A stretch of DNA of 30,169 nt from an uncultured Collinsella sp. (GCA_900544865.1 UQXA01000028.1:1-30169), one strand, 5' to 3'; counted from the first letter of the stretch, positions 7,617 to 16,219 are shown. Notes: generated from the sequence alone by a model not told the origin. Numbers and translations: made by a program.

Positions 7617-8679
7617 GGGCTCCGCTTTCCTTGACCGTAAGCGAGATCAGACGGAACGCGATGGTGAGCACCGCCACGCCAATCACGCCGGACAGGATAT
7701 ACATGGCAGCCTGGCCGGCAAAGCCGAGACCCTGCTCCTCGGAATAGGCCTGCAGATAATCGCCCGTGGGCAGCGCATCGGCAAAGGTCGGGGTATCGAG
7801 GCCGACTGAAGCCTGCAGGCTGTCGTCGCCAGCCTCCTGAACGGCGGTCGCGGCGCCCTCAGCGTCCCACTCGCCCCAGGCGTCACCCGTGGCCAGCAGG
7901 CCCAGCGGCGTGGCCACGACAAGCACGGCGACCAGAATGAGCGTGGGGACCAGCGAGGTCTTCTTGGCAGCAGCGCCCTCGGCAGCAAGCTGACCATCGA
8001 CGGCCTCGGGCCCGACGATAACGCTCGGCGCCGTCTTCTTGATAAAGCCGTAGATCGCGGCAGTCGCCACGCCCTCGACCACGCCGGCTACCAACATATG
8101 CGGGATCATCATGGCCGGAATGGCAATGGACAGCGGGAAGGGGCAGTACAGCGGAGCGCCCGAAGCATTCGTGAAAAGCATCGGCTGAATACCAAACTCG
8201 ATTGCTGCGCACAGGGCCGCCAGGCACAGGCCGACCCAGCCGCTTACGATGGCCGAAACCGAGGTGCCCCAGCTCTTGTCGTGCAAACGGCTGTTAAGCG
8301 CGCGGAACACGATGGCTACGGCAAACGGCAACACGAAGGCCATGTTAAAGCAGTTAGCGCCAAAGGACAGGATGCCGCCGTCGCCAAACAGTAGCGCTTG
8401 CAGCGCCAGCGCGACCGAAACCGCGATAGCCGCGGCCTCGGGGCCCAGCAGCAGCGCGATGAGTGCGCCACCAACGGCGTGGCCAGTGGTGCCGCCGGGC
8501 AGCGGCACGTTGAACATCATAAGCAAGAAGGAAAATGCGGCGCAGATGCCCAGGAAAGCCATGTGCTCGCGATCGAGCGTGGCGCGCACTTTCTTGATGC
8601 AGTGGACCCAAACGGGCACCATTGCCACCGCCATGACGGCATCGGTCTGCGGGGACAGATAATTATCTGGAATGTGCAT
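7594..8679 (-). CDS. cbiM: nickel/cobalt ECF substrate-binding protein CbiM/NikM with fused N component
   Basis: A 361-residue membrane protein that binds and imports Ni2+ or Co2+. It starts with MHIPDNYL; the free N-terminal Met-His-Ile-Pro segment is the known metal-binding end of the family. Further signatures are PLPGGTTGHAVGGAL and FGDGGILSFGANCFNMAF. After about residue 228 a second module begins with a membrane segment and TPLGLLATGDAWGEW, an outer loop of about 60 residues, and a final membrane segment. This resembles a fused CbiN/NikN (PDGLE-type) component, so the protein is probably NikMN-like. GGGAGG lies 5 bases before the ATG. The upstream NikR-like palindrome favours nickel over cobalt. 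Metal choice is inference. Confidence 0.9.
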   Translation of the reverse strand: MHIPDNYLSPQTDAVMAVAMVPVWVHCIKKVRATLDREHMAFLGICAAFSFLLMMFNVPLPGGTTGHAVGGALIALLLGPEAAAIAVSVALALQALLFGDGGILSFGANCFNMAFVLPFAVAIVFRALNSRLHDKSWGTSVSAIVSGWVGLCLAALCAAIEFGIQPMLFTNASGAPLYCPFPLSIAIPAMMIPHMLVAGVVEGVATAAIYGFIKKTAPSVIVGPEAVDGQLAAEGAAAKKTSLVPTLILVAVLVVATPLGLLATGDAWGEWDAEGAATAVQEAGDDSLQASVGLDTPTFADALPTGDYLQAYSEEQGLGFAGQAAMYILSGVIGVAVLTIAFRLISLTVKESGAHGDGRAA

Positions 8680-8736
8680 GTATGCCTCCCGGTTGTCGGC
8701 GCACAGAATTGCAACGCCGCCTGAATTACCTTGCCA

Positions 8737-8764
8737 GTGTTACGTATTGTCAGATTCGTAACAC
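8737..8764 (-). promoter_or_regulatory. predicted NikR-type operator of the nickel/cobalt transporter
   Basis: Perfect inverted repeat GTGTTACG (8737-8744) and CGTAACAC (8757-8764) with 12 bases between, equivalent to GTGTTAC-N14-GTAACAC. As recalled, this is the half-site pattern described for Geobacter-type NikR sites, with the same 28-base overall span as the E. coli GTATGA-N16-TCATAC site. It lies 58-85 bases before the cbiM start, where it would overlap a promoter. A possible -35 CTGACA lies between the half-sites on the minus strand. Confidence 0.6.
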
Positions 8765-8780
8765 GACGCGGGCCATCATA

Positions 8781-8821
8781 GCAAAACGGCGCGCCGCCAA
8801 CAAAGCAGCACGCCGTTTTGC
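8781..8821 (-). terminator. terminator of pheST
   Basis: Arms GCAAAACGGCG (8781-8791) and CGCCGTTTTGC (8811-8821) pair perfectly. In minus-strand RNA the stem extends to 17 bp with two G-U pairs around a 7-base loop; on the plus strand those two would be mismatches. This marks it as minus-strand RNA. The T-run is part of the stem, as in A-stem-T bidirectional hairpins. It starts 107 bases after the pheT stop. Confidence 0.65.
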
Positions 8822-8927
8822 AATACATATGTAACATCTGAAGGCTCAGCAATGCCTTATTCCGAACACCGCGGTCACGCAGAGCCCACAGCAACCGCCA
8901 TCAGGCCCTACGCTCCCAGCGCAAGCC

Positions 8928-11381
8928 CTATCCGCGGACCTCGCCGTTCACACCCTTGCACACCTTGGTGACGATCTTCTGGTGCGCCTTCTCGACCTCT
9001 TCGCTGGTGAGCGTGTGGTCGTCGGAGCGATACGTAAGCGCAAAGGCCATGGACTTCTTGCCCGCACCGATGCGGATGGGATCGCGATAAACATCGAACA
9101 GGCGCACGCCCTCGAGCAGCTTGCCGCCGGCGCTAGTAATGCGGCGCTCAAGATCCTCGCAGGTCACGGTGTTGTCGACCACGATAGCCAGGTCGTGCTC
9201 AACAGCCGGGTACTGCGAGAACTCGCAGTAGTTCTCCTGGTTGCGGGCACCCTTGATCAGCTTGTCCAGATCGAGCTCAAAGGCAACGACGACCTCGTCG
9301 ATGCCCATGGCTTCGCGCGCCTCGGGGTGGATCTCGCCAACCCAGCCCAGCACGGTGCCGCCGGACAGAACCTCGGCCGCACGACCCGGCTGCAAGAAAG
9401 CGTAGCCCTCGCCCTCGACGGAACGGAAGCGAACCTTCTCGATGCGCAACTGGGCGAGCAGTTCCTCGACAATACCCTTGCCAAAGAAGAAGCGCAGCTT
9501 GCGGTACTTCATGGTCCAAGACTGCTCACTCCACTGGCCCGAGAGCACACCCGCCACGGACTTGGTCTCCTTGGGCAGGCTGGCATTCTCGCGACCGTGG
9601 AACAGGCTGCCGACCTCGTACAGGTGCACGTTGGGCGTGCCGTGGGCCTCGTTATAGGCCACAGACTGCAGCAGGCCCGGCAACAGCGAGCGGCGCATCT
9701 CGGTCTGCTCGGCTACCAGCGGGTTCATGAGCACCACGGGGCAGCCGCGGCCCTCGGTGGACATACCGATCTTCTCCAGGTCGCCCGGGGCGGCAAAGCC
9801 AAAAGTCGTGGTCTCGTTGAGGCCGCAGGCACGCAGGATCTCGCCGACCTTGCGGGTAAGCTTCTGCTCGCGCGTCAGACCGCCGATGTGGTTCTTGGCA
9901 GCCGGAATGGTCGCCGTGACGCGACCCATGCCCCATAGGCGCAGGACCTCCTCGATCAGGTCGATCTCACGCGGCAGGTCGGGACGGAAGCTCGGCGGCG
10001 TGACCATAAAGTCCTCGCCGTCGCACTCGACGGTGCAGCCCAAGCGGGTGAGCGAGCGCTCGATAAAGTCGGGCTCGATGTCGGCGCCGCAGATGGCGTG
10101 CACGCGGGCAAGGCGCAGCTTAATGCTGTCGATGGTCTTGGGCGCGGGGAACACGTCCACATAGCCGGGGGCGACCTCGCCGCCGGCGATCTCCTCGATG
10201 AGCGCGCATGTCACATTGGCGACGTCCACGCAGCCGGTCTCGTCGACCTGGCGCTCAAAGCGAATGGAGGCGTCGGAGATCAGCGAAAGGTCGCGGCTGG
10301 TGTGCGAGGTGCGGCCGGCATTGAAGCAGGCGCTCTCGACCATCACGTCAACGGTATCGTCCTCGATCTCGGAATCCATGCCACCCATAACGCCGGCCAA
10401 CGCCACGGGGCGCTCGCCGTCGGTGATGAGGCCCATGCCGGCGTCAAGCGTGCGCTCCTCGCCGTCGAGCGTCGTGAACTTCTCGTCCTGCTGGGCGGCG
10501 CGAACCACCACACGACGGTGGCCATCGCGCTCGGCAAAGGTGTCCAGGTCAAAGGCGTGCAGCGGCTGACCGGTGAGCATCATCACATAGTTGGTGATGT
10601 CGACGATGTTGTTGTGCGGGCGCACGCCCAAGGCGTTAAGGCGCTTGACCATCCAGTCGGGCGACGGGCCGACCTTGACGTTGCGCACGATGCGGGCAAC
10701 GTAGCGGTCGCACAGGCCCTCGTCGGCAATCTCGACCGAAAGCTCGTCGTCGGTCGCGCGGCCGGTCTCGGCCTTGATGGCGGGCAGCTCAACGTGGAAA
10801 TCGCGGTCGAAGATGGCGCCGGTCTCGCGGGCCATGCCGATCATGGACAGGCAATCGGGACGGTTGGGCGTGATCTCGCAGTCGAGCACGGTGTCGCTCG
10901 AGCCCACGTACTCGGCAAACGGCATGCCGCAGGGCGTATCCTCGGGCAGGATCATGATGCCGGAGTGGTCGCCGCCCAAGCCGAGCTCGCGCGCGGAGCA
11001 GTTCATGCCCATGGACACGACGCCGCGAAGCTTGCTCTTCTTGATCTTGACGTCGCCGGGCAGGACAGCGCCGATCATGGCCGTGACGATGTGGTCACCG
11101 GCCTCGAAGTTCTGCGCGCCGCAGACGATCTGCAGCGGAGCGGGGTTGCCGTCGGCGTCGAGGTTCTTGTCACCCACGTCGACCGAGCACACATACATGT
11201 GGTCGCTATCGGGGTGCGGGGTCTTGGTGAGCACCTGGGCGGTCACCACGTGGTCGAAGGACTCGCCCACGGTGTCGATCGCCTCGACCTCGGTGCCGGT
11301 ACGGATATATTCGTCCGAAAGGGTCTTGGGATCCTCCGGAATATCGATCATGGTCTTGAGCCAGTCGTAAGAAACGCGCAT
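8928..11381 (-). CDS. pheT: phenylalanyl-tRNA synthetase beta subunit
   Basis: An 817-residue subunit of the (alpha-beta)2 enzyme that charges tRNA-Phe. Order of domains: N-terminal RVSYDWLKTMIDIP, an OB-type tRNA-binding domain at about 40-155 (GDHIVTAMIGAVLPGDVKIK, MGMNCSARELGLGGD), the B3/B4 editing domain at about 205-385, the B5 domain with RPDLPREIDLIEEVLRLWG, the catalytic-like core at about 490-700, and a C-terminal ferredoxin-fold anticodon-binding domain at about 725-816. AAAGGAG (11391-11397) precedes the ATG by 9 bases. The length is normal. It follows pheS after a 161-base gap that holds an unusual structured element. Confidence 0.97.
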   Translation of the reverse strand: MRVSYDWLKTMIDIPEDPKTLSDEYIRTGTEVEAIDTVGESFDHVVTAQVLTKTPHPDSDHMYVCSVDVGDKNLDADGNPAPLQIVCGAQNFEAGDHIVTAMIGAVLPGDVKIKKSKLRGVVSMGMNCSARELGLGGDHSGIMILPEDTPCGMPFAEYVGSSDTVLDCEITPNRPDCLSMIGMARETGAIFDRDFHVELPAIKAETGRATDDELSVEIADEGLCDRYVARIVRNVKVGPSPDWMVKRLNALGVRPHNNIVDITNYVMMLTGQPLHAFDLDTFAERDGHRRVVVRAAQQDEKFTTLDGEERTLDAGMGLITDGERPVALAGVMGGMDSEIEDDTVDVMVESACFNAGRTSHTSRDLSLISDASIRFERQVDETGCVDVANVTCALIEEIAGGEVAPGYVDVFPAPKTIDSIKLRLARVHAICGADIEPDFIERSLTRLGCTVECDGEDFMVTPPSFRPDLPREIDLIEEVLRLWGMGRVTATIPAAKNHIGGLTREQKLTRKVGEILRACGLNETTTFGFAAPGDLEKIGMSTEGRGCPVVLMNPLVAEQTEMRRSLLPGLLQSVAYNEAHGTPNVHLYEVGSLFHGRENASLPKETKSVAGVLSGQWSEQSWTMKYRKLRFFFGKGIVEELLAQLRIEKVRFRSVEGEGYAFLQPGRAAEVLSGGTVLGWVGEIHPEAREAMGIDEVVVAFELDLDKLIKGARNQENYCEFSQYPAVEHDLAIVVDNTVTCEDLERRITSAGGKLLEGVRLFDVYRDPIRIGAGKKSMAFALTYRSDDHTLTSEEVEKAHQKIVTKVCKGVNGEVRG

Positions 11382-11404
11382 CTAACTGGTCTCCTTTCAT
11401 AAAT

Positions 11405-11537
11405 GCGGCTTTGAGCCGGAAAACTGCAACGGAGACGGGTTTTCCAAGTGCCGCAGATTGCCTTGAAAGAGGAGGGCCGCGTACTTAGGTACGCAACCGA
11501 CGATTGAAAGGCAAGGTGCGGTGCTTGGGAAAGCCGC
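11405..11537 (-). repeat. structured element between pheS and pheT
   Basis: The gap between pheS and pheT folds heavily. Outer arms GCGGCTTT (11405-11412) and AAAGCCGC (11530-11537) match perfectly. A longer imperfect arm pair runs from about 11438-11465 and 11507-11533 (CCAAG, CCGCA and TTGCCTT blocks recur in complement). At the tip lies GCGTAC-TTAG-GTACGC (11479-11494). No T-tract follows, so it is not a plain terminator. It may be an RNA processing site, a regulator of pheT translation or a dispersed repeat. Confidence 0.5.
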
Positions 11538-11542
11538 CGGGA

Positions 11543-12619
11543 CTAGAACTGATTTAAGAAGCGCATATCGCCCGTCATCAACGTGCGCAGGTCGGGCAGG
11601 TCGTAGCGCAGTGCCGCGACGCGCTCGGCGCCAATACCAAAGGCGAAGCCGGTGTACTTCTCGGGGTCGATGCCACAGTTGATCAGGACGTTGGGGTCGA
11701 CCATGCCGCAGCCCAGAATCTCGATCCAGCCGCTGTGCTTGCAGAAGTTGCAGCCCTTGCCGCCGCACACGTGGCAGCTCACGTCCACCTCGCAGGAAGG
11801 CTCGGTGAAGGGGAAGAAGTGCGGGCGATAGCGCGTCTTGCGATCCTCACCAAACATGCACTTAACAAAGTAGTCGAGCGTGCCCTTAAGATCGCCAAAG
11901 GTGATACCCTCGTCGACGACCAGGCCCTCAATCTGGTTGAACTGCGGCAGGTGGCAGGCGTCGGCCGTGTCGGGACGATAGACGGTGCCCGGGCAGATCA
12001 TGTAGATGGGCGGCTTTTGCGACTCCATGGTGTGGATCTGCACGCCCGAGGTCTGGGTGCGCAGCAGCACGTCGGACTCGCCGTGGGCGTGAGCCTCGGG
12101 GTGCGCGACGCTACCGGGGTTGTTGTCGACCACATAGAACGTGTCGCGAGCCGAGCGGCTCGGGTGATCCATGGGCGCGTTGAGCGCGGTGAAGTTGTAG
12201 TAGGAGGTATCGACCATGGGGCCGGACTCGACGGTGTAGCCGATGCCGCAGAAGATGTCCTCGGCCTCCTCGATGATCTGCTTGATCAGGTGCTGGTGAC
12301 CGATCTGCGGACGGATGCCCGGCAGCGTGATGTCGACGGCCTCGTGCTCGAGTGCGTGCTTGAGGGCGGCGGCCTTCATCTCGGTGGTGCGCTCGTCGAG
12401 CATGCCCTCGATCAGCTGGCGCATCTCGTTGGCGCGTTTGCCCATCATGGGACGATCCTCGGGGGCGAGCTTGCCCATCATGCGCATCAGGCCGGTGATA
12501 CGGCCCTTGCGACCGAGCAGCTCAACGCGCGCGGCCTCGAGCTTGGCGGCGTCGTCAGCGCTAGTGACGAGCTCCTTGGCCTCTTCCTCGAGTTTGACCA
12601 GATCATCAATCAGACTCAT
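11543..12619 (-). CDS. pheS: phenylalanyl-tRNA synthetase alpha subunit
   Basis: A 358-residue catalytic subunit. After an N-terminal coiled-coil arm (MSLIDDLVKLEEEAKELV, to about residue 90) come class II synthetase blocks: RSARDTFYV, TSGVQIHTME, motif 2 FNQIEGLVVDEGITFGDLKG, and motif 3 GFAFGIGAERVAALRY. A Cys-rich segment CHVCGGKGCNFCKHSGW precedes motif 3. The open frame reaches 12802, but the extra 61 residues run into the T-box terminator, so I place the start at the ATG at 12619, preceded by AAAGGGAAGAC. Expression is controlled by the upstream T-box. It is the first gene of pheS-pheT. Confidence 0.96.
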   Translation of the reverse strand: MSLIDDLVKLEEEAKELVTSADDAAKLEAARVELLGRKGRITGLMRMMGKLAPEDRPMMGKRANEMRQLIEGMLDERTTEMKAAALKHALEHEAVDITLPGIRPQIGHQHLIKQIIEEAEDIFCGIGYTVESGPMVDTSYYNFTALNAPMDHPSRSARDTFYVVDNNPGSVAHPEAHAHGESDVLLRTQTSGVQIHTMESQKPPIYMICPGTVYRPDTADACHLPQFNQIEGLVVDEGITFGDLKGTLDYFVKCMFGEDRKTRYRPHFFPFTEPSCEVDVSCHVCGGKGCNFCKHSGWIEILGCGMVDPNVLINCGIDPEKYTGFAFGIGAERVAALRYDLPDLRTLMTGDMRFLNQF

Positions 12620-12705
12620 GTCTTCCCTTTCGTCTCTCGCGTTCCCCGCTTGCCGAGGCGGCTGCCGCCGTCTGACGTTGCGAAAACGCGGCCCGGTTCG
12701 GTAAC

Positions 12706-12990
12706 AAAAAACCGCCCTCGGGCATGTGCATTGCCCAAGGACGGTTGAATTCCGCGGTACCACCTTGTTTGACCCGGCGGATGTCTGGCCCGCCGCGCCC
12801 ACTCTTTGCCCCTTGTCGCGAGGCTCACGGCTTCCCTACTGGGGCTTCGCCGCCGCTGGCCGCGTGCCCGTTGAGGTTGCTGCTCGGGAGTGAACGCTTG
12901 GCCCTTGCCACCGCAGGAAGGCTTGCAGCCCATGACCTTCCCTCTCTTGCCGGCGACGCGACAGGCAAAACCCTCTCCGTCAACGCATTG
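12706..12990 (-). ncRNA. T-box leader controlling pheST
   Basis: The conserved T-box core AAGGTGGTACCGCGG is present (12752-12766), followed by a terminator: arms 12732-12746 and 12710-12724, 15 bp with two G-U pairs, then a T-tract (12706-12711). Stem I appears bounded by GCGTTGA (about 12980-12986) and TCAACGGGC (12866-12874). On its 3' side GTTCAC precedes CTCC, which pairs with GGAG; this places the triplet UUC (12892-12894) in the specifier loop, followed by A as usual. UUC is a Phe codon, agreeing with pheST downstream. Uncharged tRNA-Phe should favour the antiterminator. Confidence 0.92.
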
Positions 12991-13123
12991 GGCTATAGGA
13001 TAACACATTTCGCGAGCGCATCGCCGCGTTCCGTTTTGTTCGCGCTGGGTACAAGGCAGGTAGCTGTGCAAACTGGCCGCGCGCCCACCCGAGGCGCTCG
13101 GCCTGCGAGATTAAGGATACGGT

Positions 13124-14707
13124 ATGGGAAAGAAACTCGATAAGAAGGCCCAGGCCGCCGTGGCAAAGGCTGCCAAGGGCGTCAAGGCCGCTAAAGTCGA
13201 CAAGGCCGTCAAAAAGTTCCGCAAACTCGAGGGCAAGCTGTGGACTCGCGAGTACCTGCTCAAGATTGCCGAGTTCGATGGAGCGACGATTGCTCCTGCC
13301 AACGGTGCTGCCGCCCGTGCCGACGCCATGGGCACGCTTGCCGGCGAGCATCACAAGCTACTGACCAGCGAGAAGTCCGTTGAGCTCGTACGCTCGTTAG
13401 CGCGCGAGACGGTTGCAGGCGGACACGTAGACGACCCGCAGCTGCTCGACGAGATCCGCGTGCTCGGCCGCGACCAGCGCGAGGCAAGCGTTATTCCTAC
13501 CGAGGAGGCCGAGGCCTGGACCAGGCTCACCTGCGAGGCCGACGCCGTGTGGCACAAGGCCAAGACGGCCAACGACTGGGCGAGTTTTGAGCCCTATGTG
13601 GATAGAATCATCGCCCAACTTAAGCATCAGGCCGAACTCATGGACCCCAAGCGCGACCCATACGACGTTTGGCTCGACCAGTACGAGCGCGGCCTTTCCG
13701 CCAAGAGCTTCGACGCGTTTTGCGAGGAGGTCAAGGCCACGGTCGTGCCGCTCGTGCACGCCATCGGCGAGCGCGGCCAGCAGCCCGCTGCCGACTTTTT
13801 GCACGCCCGCGTGCCCGAGGCCGCCCAGCGCGCCATGAGCTTCGACCTTATGAAGCTCGTCGGCCTGAACCTGAACGACACCACGCTTGCCTTTACCGAG
13901 CACCCGTTTAGCGAGGGCTTTGCCGTGGGTGACGCGCGCATCGCGACACACATCTACGAGGACGATTGCATCTCCAACGTCTACAGCATCATCCACGAGG
14001 CGGGACACGCCATGTACGAGCTGGGCGTCAATCCCGCCTATGCGCGCACCTGTCTTGAGGGCGGCACCTCCATGGGCATCCACGAGAGCCAGAGCCGCTT
14101 TTTCGAGAACACCGTGGGTCGCAGCCGCGCCTTTATGGGACCGCTGCTCGAGGTGCTGCGCCGCCACGCACCCGAGGTCTACGGCGACGTCGACGAGGAC
14201 ACGCTCTACCACGCCGTGAACATCGCGCAGCCTTCGCTGATCCGCACCGAGGCCGACGAGCTCACCTATCCGCTGCACGTTATGGTGCGCTACGAGATCG
14301 AGCGTATGCTGTTTGCCGGCGAGGCCACGGCCAAGGACATCCCCGCGCTTTGGAATCGCTTTATGGATGAGTACCTGGGCATTCCCGTTCCCGACGACAC
14401 GCACGGCTGCCTACAGGATACGCACTGGAGCGGCGGCTCGTTTGGCTACTTCCCCACCTATGCGCTGGGCAGCGCCTACGACGCCATGTTTGTGCCGGCC
14501 ATGTGCCGCGACGGTGTCGACCTCAACGGCGCCTGTGCGAGCGGCGACCTGACACCCGTCCGCGCCTGGCTGGGCGAGCACATTTGGCAGTGGGGCCGCG
14601 CCAAGGACGCGCCGGAGCTCATCAAGGGCGCGTGCGGCATGGCGTTCGATGCCCGCTACTACTGCAGCTACCTGCAGGACAAGTTCACCACGCTCTACGA
14701 GCTGTAA
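13124..14707 (+). CDS. M32 family metallocarboxypeptidase (Taq-type)
   Basis: A 527-residue cytoplasmic zinc carboxypeptidase that removes C-terminal residues from peptides. The zinc site is HEAGH (His291, Glu292, His295) with the family block GIHESQSRFFEN (third ligand Glu321). Other M32 signatures are EHPFSEGF (from 259), GDARIATHI and RTEADELTYPLHVMVRYEIE. The start ATG has AAGGA (13113-13117) 6 bases upstream. An unusual Lys/Ala-rich tract (residues 3-32) precedes the conserved region. It is divergent from the pheST T-box and followed by a bidirectional terminator. Confidence 0.94.
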   Translation: MGKKLDKKAQAAVAKAAKGVKAAKVDKAVKKFRKLEGKLWTREYLLKIAEFDGATIAPANGAAARADAMGTLAGEHHKLLTSEKSVELVRSLARETVAGGHVDDPQLLDEIRVLGRDQREASVIPTEEAEAWTRLTCEADAVWHKAKTANDWASFEPYVDRIIAQLKHQAELMDPKRDPYDVWLDQYERGLSAKSFDAFCEEVKATVVPLVHAIGERGQQPAADFLHARVPEAAQRAMSFDLMKLVGLNLNDTTLAFTEHPFSEGFAVGDARIATHIYEDDCISNVYSIIHEAGHAMYELGVNPAYARTCLEGGTSMGIHESQSRFFENTVGRSRAFMGPLLEVLRRHAPEVYGDVDEDTLYHAVNIAQPSLIRTEADELTYPLHVMVRYEIERMLFAGEATAKDIPALWNRFMDEYLGIPVPDDTHGCLQDTHWSGGSFGYFPTYALGSAYDAMFVPAMCRDGVDLNGACASGDLTPVRAWLGEHIWQWGRAKDAPELIKGACGMAFDARYYCSYLQDKFTTLYEL

Positions 14708-14729
14708 GGCATAACCGACACGCCAACGC

Positions 14730-14768
14730 AAAGGGGACGCCGCGGAACCAATCCGCGGCGCCCCCTTT
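14730..14768. terminator. bidirectional terminator between the carboxypeptidase and glmM
   Basis: A 17-position stem (14730-14746 with 14752-14768) has AAAGGGG at one foot and CCCCTTT at the other and one non-Watson-Crick position, which would be G-U in minus-strand RNA. It lies between two convergent genes, 23 bases after one stop and 37 from the other. T-tracts are short. Confidence 0.7.
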
Positions 14769-14804
14769 CCACCTAGTTGTTTAAGAACGTCCCCAACGAC
14801 TACC

Positions 14805-16136
14805 TTACAGAGCTTCCAGCGCGGCGGCGATGCGCTTCATGGCGGCATCGGCAGATGCTTGGTCGGGCGCCTCGGCCAGCACGCGGATAACCGACTCGGT
14901 TCCGCTCTTGCGCACGAGCACGCGGCCCTCGCCTGCCAGCGCAACCTCGGCCTCGGCGATGGCGTTCTGCACGCCCATGTTCTCGAGCGCGACGTCCTTG
15001 TCCGCCACGCGCACGGCCACCTGCGCCTGCGGCAGCAGCTTGCACGGAGCCGTGAGCTGCGAGAGCGTCTCGCGCTCGGCACGAATCACTTCCATCACGC
15101 GCAGCGAGGTCATAATGCCGTCGCCCGTGCGCTCGATATCGCCAAAGATCGTATGGCCCGTCTGCTCGCCGCCCAGGCTGTAGCCGCCCTCGCGCATCTT
15201 GGCATACACGTGACGGTCGCCCACGCCGCTGGTCACGGCGCTCAGACCGGCAAGCTCCAACGACTTGATCAGGCCAAAGTTGCTGGCAATCGTCGGCACC
15301 ACGGTACCGCCCGAAAGGCGACCGTGCTTGTTCAGATACACGCCGCACACGTACAGGATCTGGTCGCCGTCTACCACGCGACCGCGCTCATCCACGGCCA
15401 GGCAGCGGTCGGCATCGCCATCGTAGGCAAAACCCACGTCCAGGCCCTGCTCCACCACATGGCGCTGCAGACGCTCCATATGCGTGGAGCCGCAGTCGAC
15501 GTTGATGTTAAAGCCATCGGGCGCGGCATTGATCACGCGCACGTCGGCACCGAGCGCGTCAAACACCGGCTTGGCCACCGAGGAAGCCGAGCCGTTGGCG
15601 CAGTCGATACCGATCTTGACGCCCTGCAGCGAAAAGTTCGCACTTGCAATGAGCGAAGCAATGTAGCGGTTGCGGCCCTGCACGTAGTCCACCGTGGCAC
15701 CGATGTGGTTGCCCGTGGCCAACGGAACTTCGCTCTTGCCATCGATGTAGTCCTCGATGAGCTCCAGTACGTCCTCGTCCATCTTAAAACCGTCGCTATT
15801 GACGAGCTTAATGCCGTTATCGCAAAACGGGTTGTGGCTCGCGCTGATCATGATGCCGCAATCGAAGCAGCCCTCCACGGTCTGATGTGCCACGCCCGGC
15901 GTCGGGATCACGTGCAGCATATAGGCGTCCGCACCGCTCGCGACCAGACCGCTCACCAGCGCCGCCTCGAACATGTAGCTCGAGCGACGTGTGTCCTTGC
16001 CCACGATAACGCGCGCCTTAGCACTGCGGTTGGCGCCGTAATACCAGCCCACAAAACGGCCAATCTTATAAGCGTGCTCTACCGTCAGCCCAACGTTGGC
16101 CTCACCGCGAAAGCCGTCGGTGCCAAAGTACTTCAT
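14805..16136 (-). CDS. glmM: phosphoglucosamine mutase
   Basis: A 443-residue cytoplasmic enzyme converting glucosamine-6-phosphate to glucosamine-1-phosphate for UDP-GlcNAc and peptidoglycan synthesis. It starts with MKYFGTDGFRGEAN, typical of GlmM rather than of phosphomannomutases. The phosphoserine loop is ISASHNP (Ser100), the Mg2+ loop DGDADRC (239-245), the sugar-binding loop GGEQTGH and the phosphate-binding loop RKSGTES near the C-terminus. AAGGAGA (16141-16147) lies just before the ATG. It follows the DUF4012 gene on the same strand after 83 bases containing a hairpin, so it may be expressed by read-through. Confidence 0.96.
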   Translation of the reverse strand: MKYFGTDGFRGEANVGLTVEHAYKIGRFVGWYYGANRSAKARVIVGKDTRRSSYMFEAALVSGLVASGADAYMLHVIPTPGVAHQTVEGCFDCGIMISASHNPFCDNGIKLVNSDGFKMDEDVLELIEDYIDGKSEVPLATGNHIGATVDYVQGRNRYIASLIASANFSLQGVKIGIDCANGSASSVAKPVFDALGADVRVINAAPDGFNINVDCGSTHMERLQRHVVEQGLDVGFAYDGDADRCLAVDERGRVVDGDQILYVCGVYLNKHGRLSGGTVVPTIASNFGLIKSLELAGLSAVTSGVGDRHVYAKMREGGYSLGGEQTGHTIFGDIERTGDGIMTSLRVMEVIRAERETLSQLTAPCKLLPQAQVAVRVADKDVALENMGVQNAIAEAEVALAGEGRVLVRKSGTESVIRVLAEAPDQASADAAMKRIAAALEAL

Positions 16137-16155
16137 GCGCTCTCCTTACAAAATA

Positions 16156-16182
16156 GGGGCGGACAGATTGCCTGTCCGCCCC
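16156..16182 (-). terminator. hairpin between the DUF4012 gene and glmM
   Basis: Perfect 11-bp stem GGGGCGGACAG (16156-16166) and CTGTCCGCCCC (16172-16182) with a 5-base loop, flanked by AAAA on the plus strand and followed on the minus strand by TATTTTG. It resembles a weak terminator. It sits only 9 bases before the glmM ribosome-binding site, so it is also part of the glmM leader. Confidence 0.6.
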
Positions 16183-16219
16183 AAAATGGTACTCGATTAT
16201 CTGCGCTACCAGAAAAACC

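Noticed and set aside
8680..8780. Cobalamin riboswitch before cbiM
   Set aside because: The leader is too short and I see no B12-box-like sequence; the NikR-like palindrome explains the region better.
10098..11402. 434-codon plus-strand frame opposite pheT
   Set aside because: Same antisense artefact; pheT is unambiguous.
12616..13071. 151-codon minus-strand frame upstream of pheS
   Set aside because: It runs through the T-box leader and terminator, which explain the sequence better.
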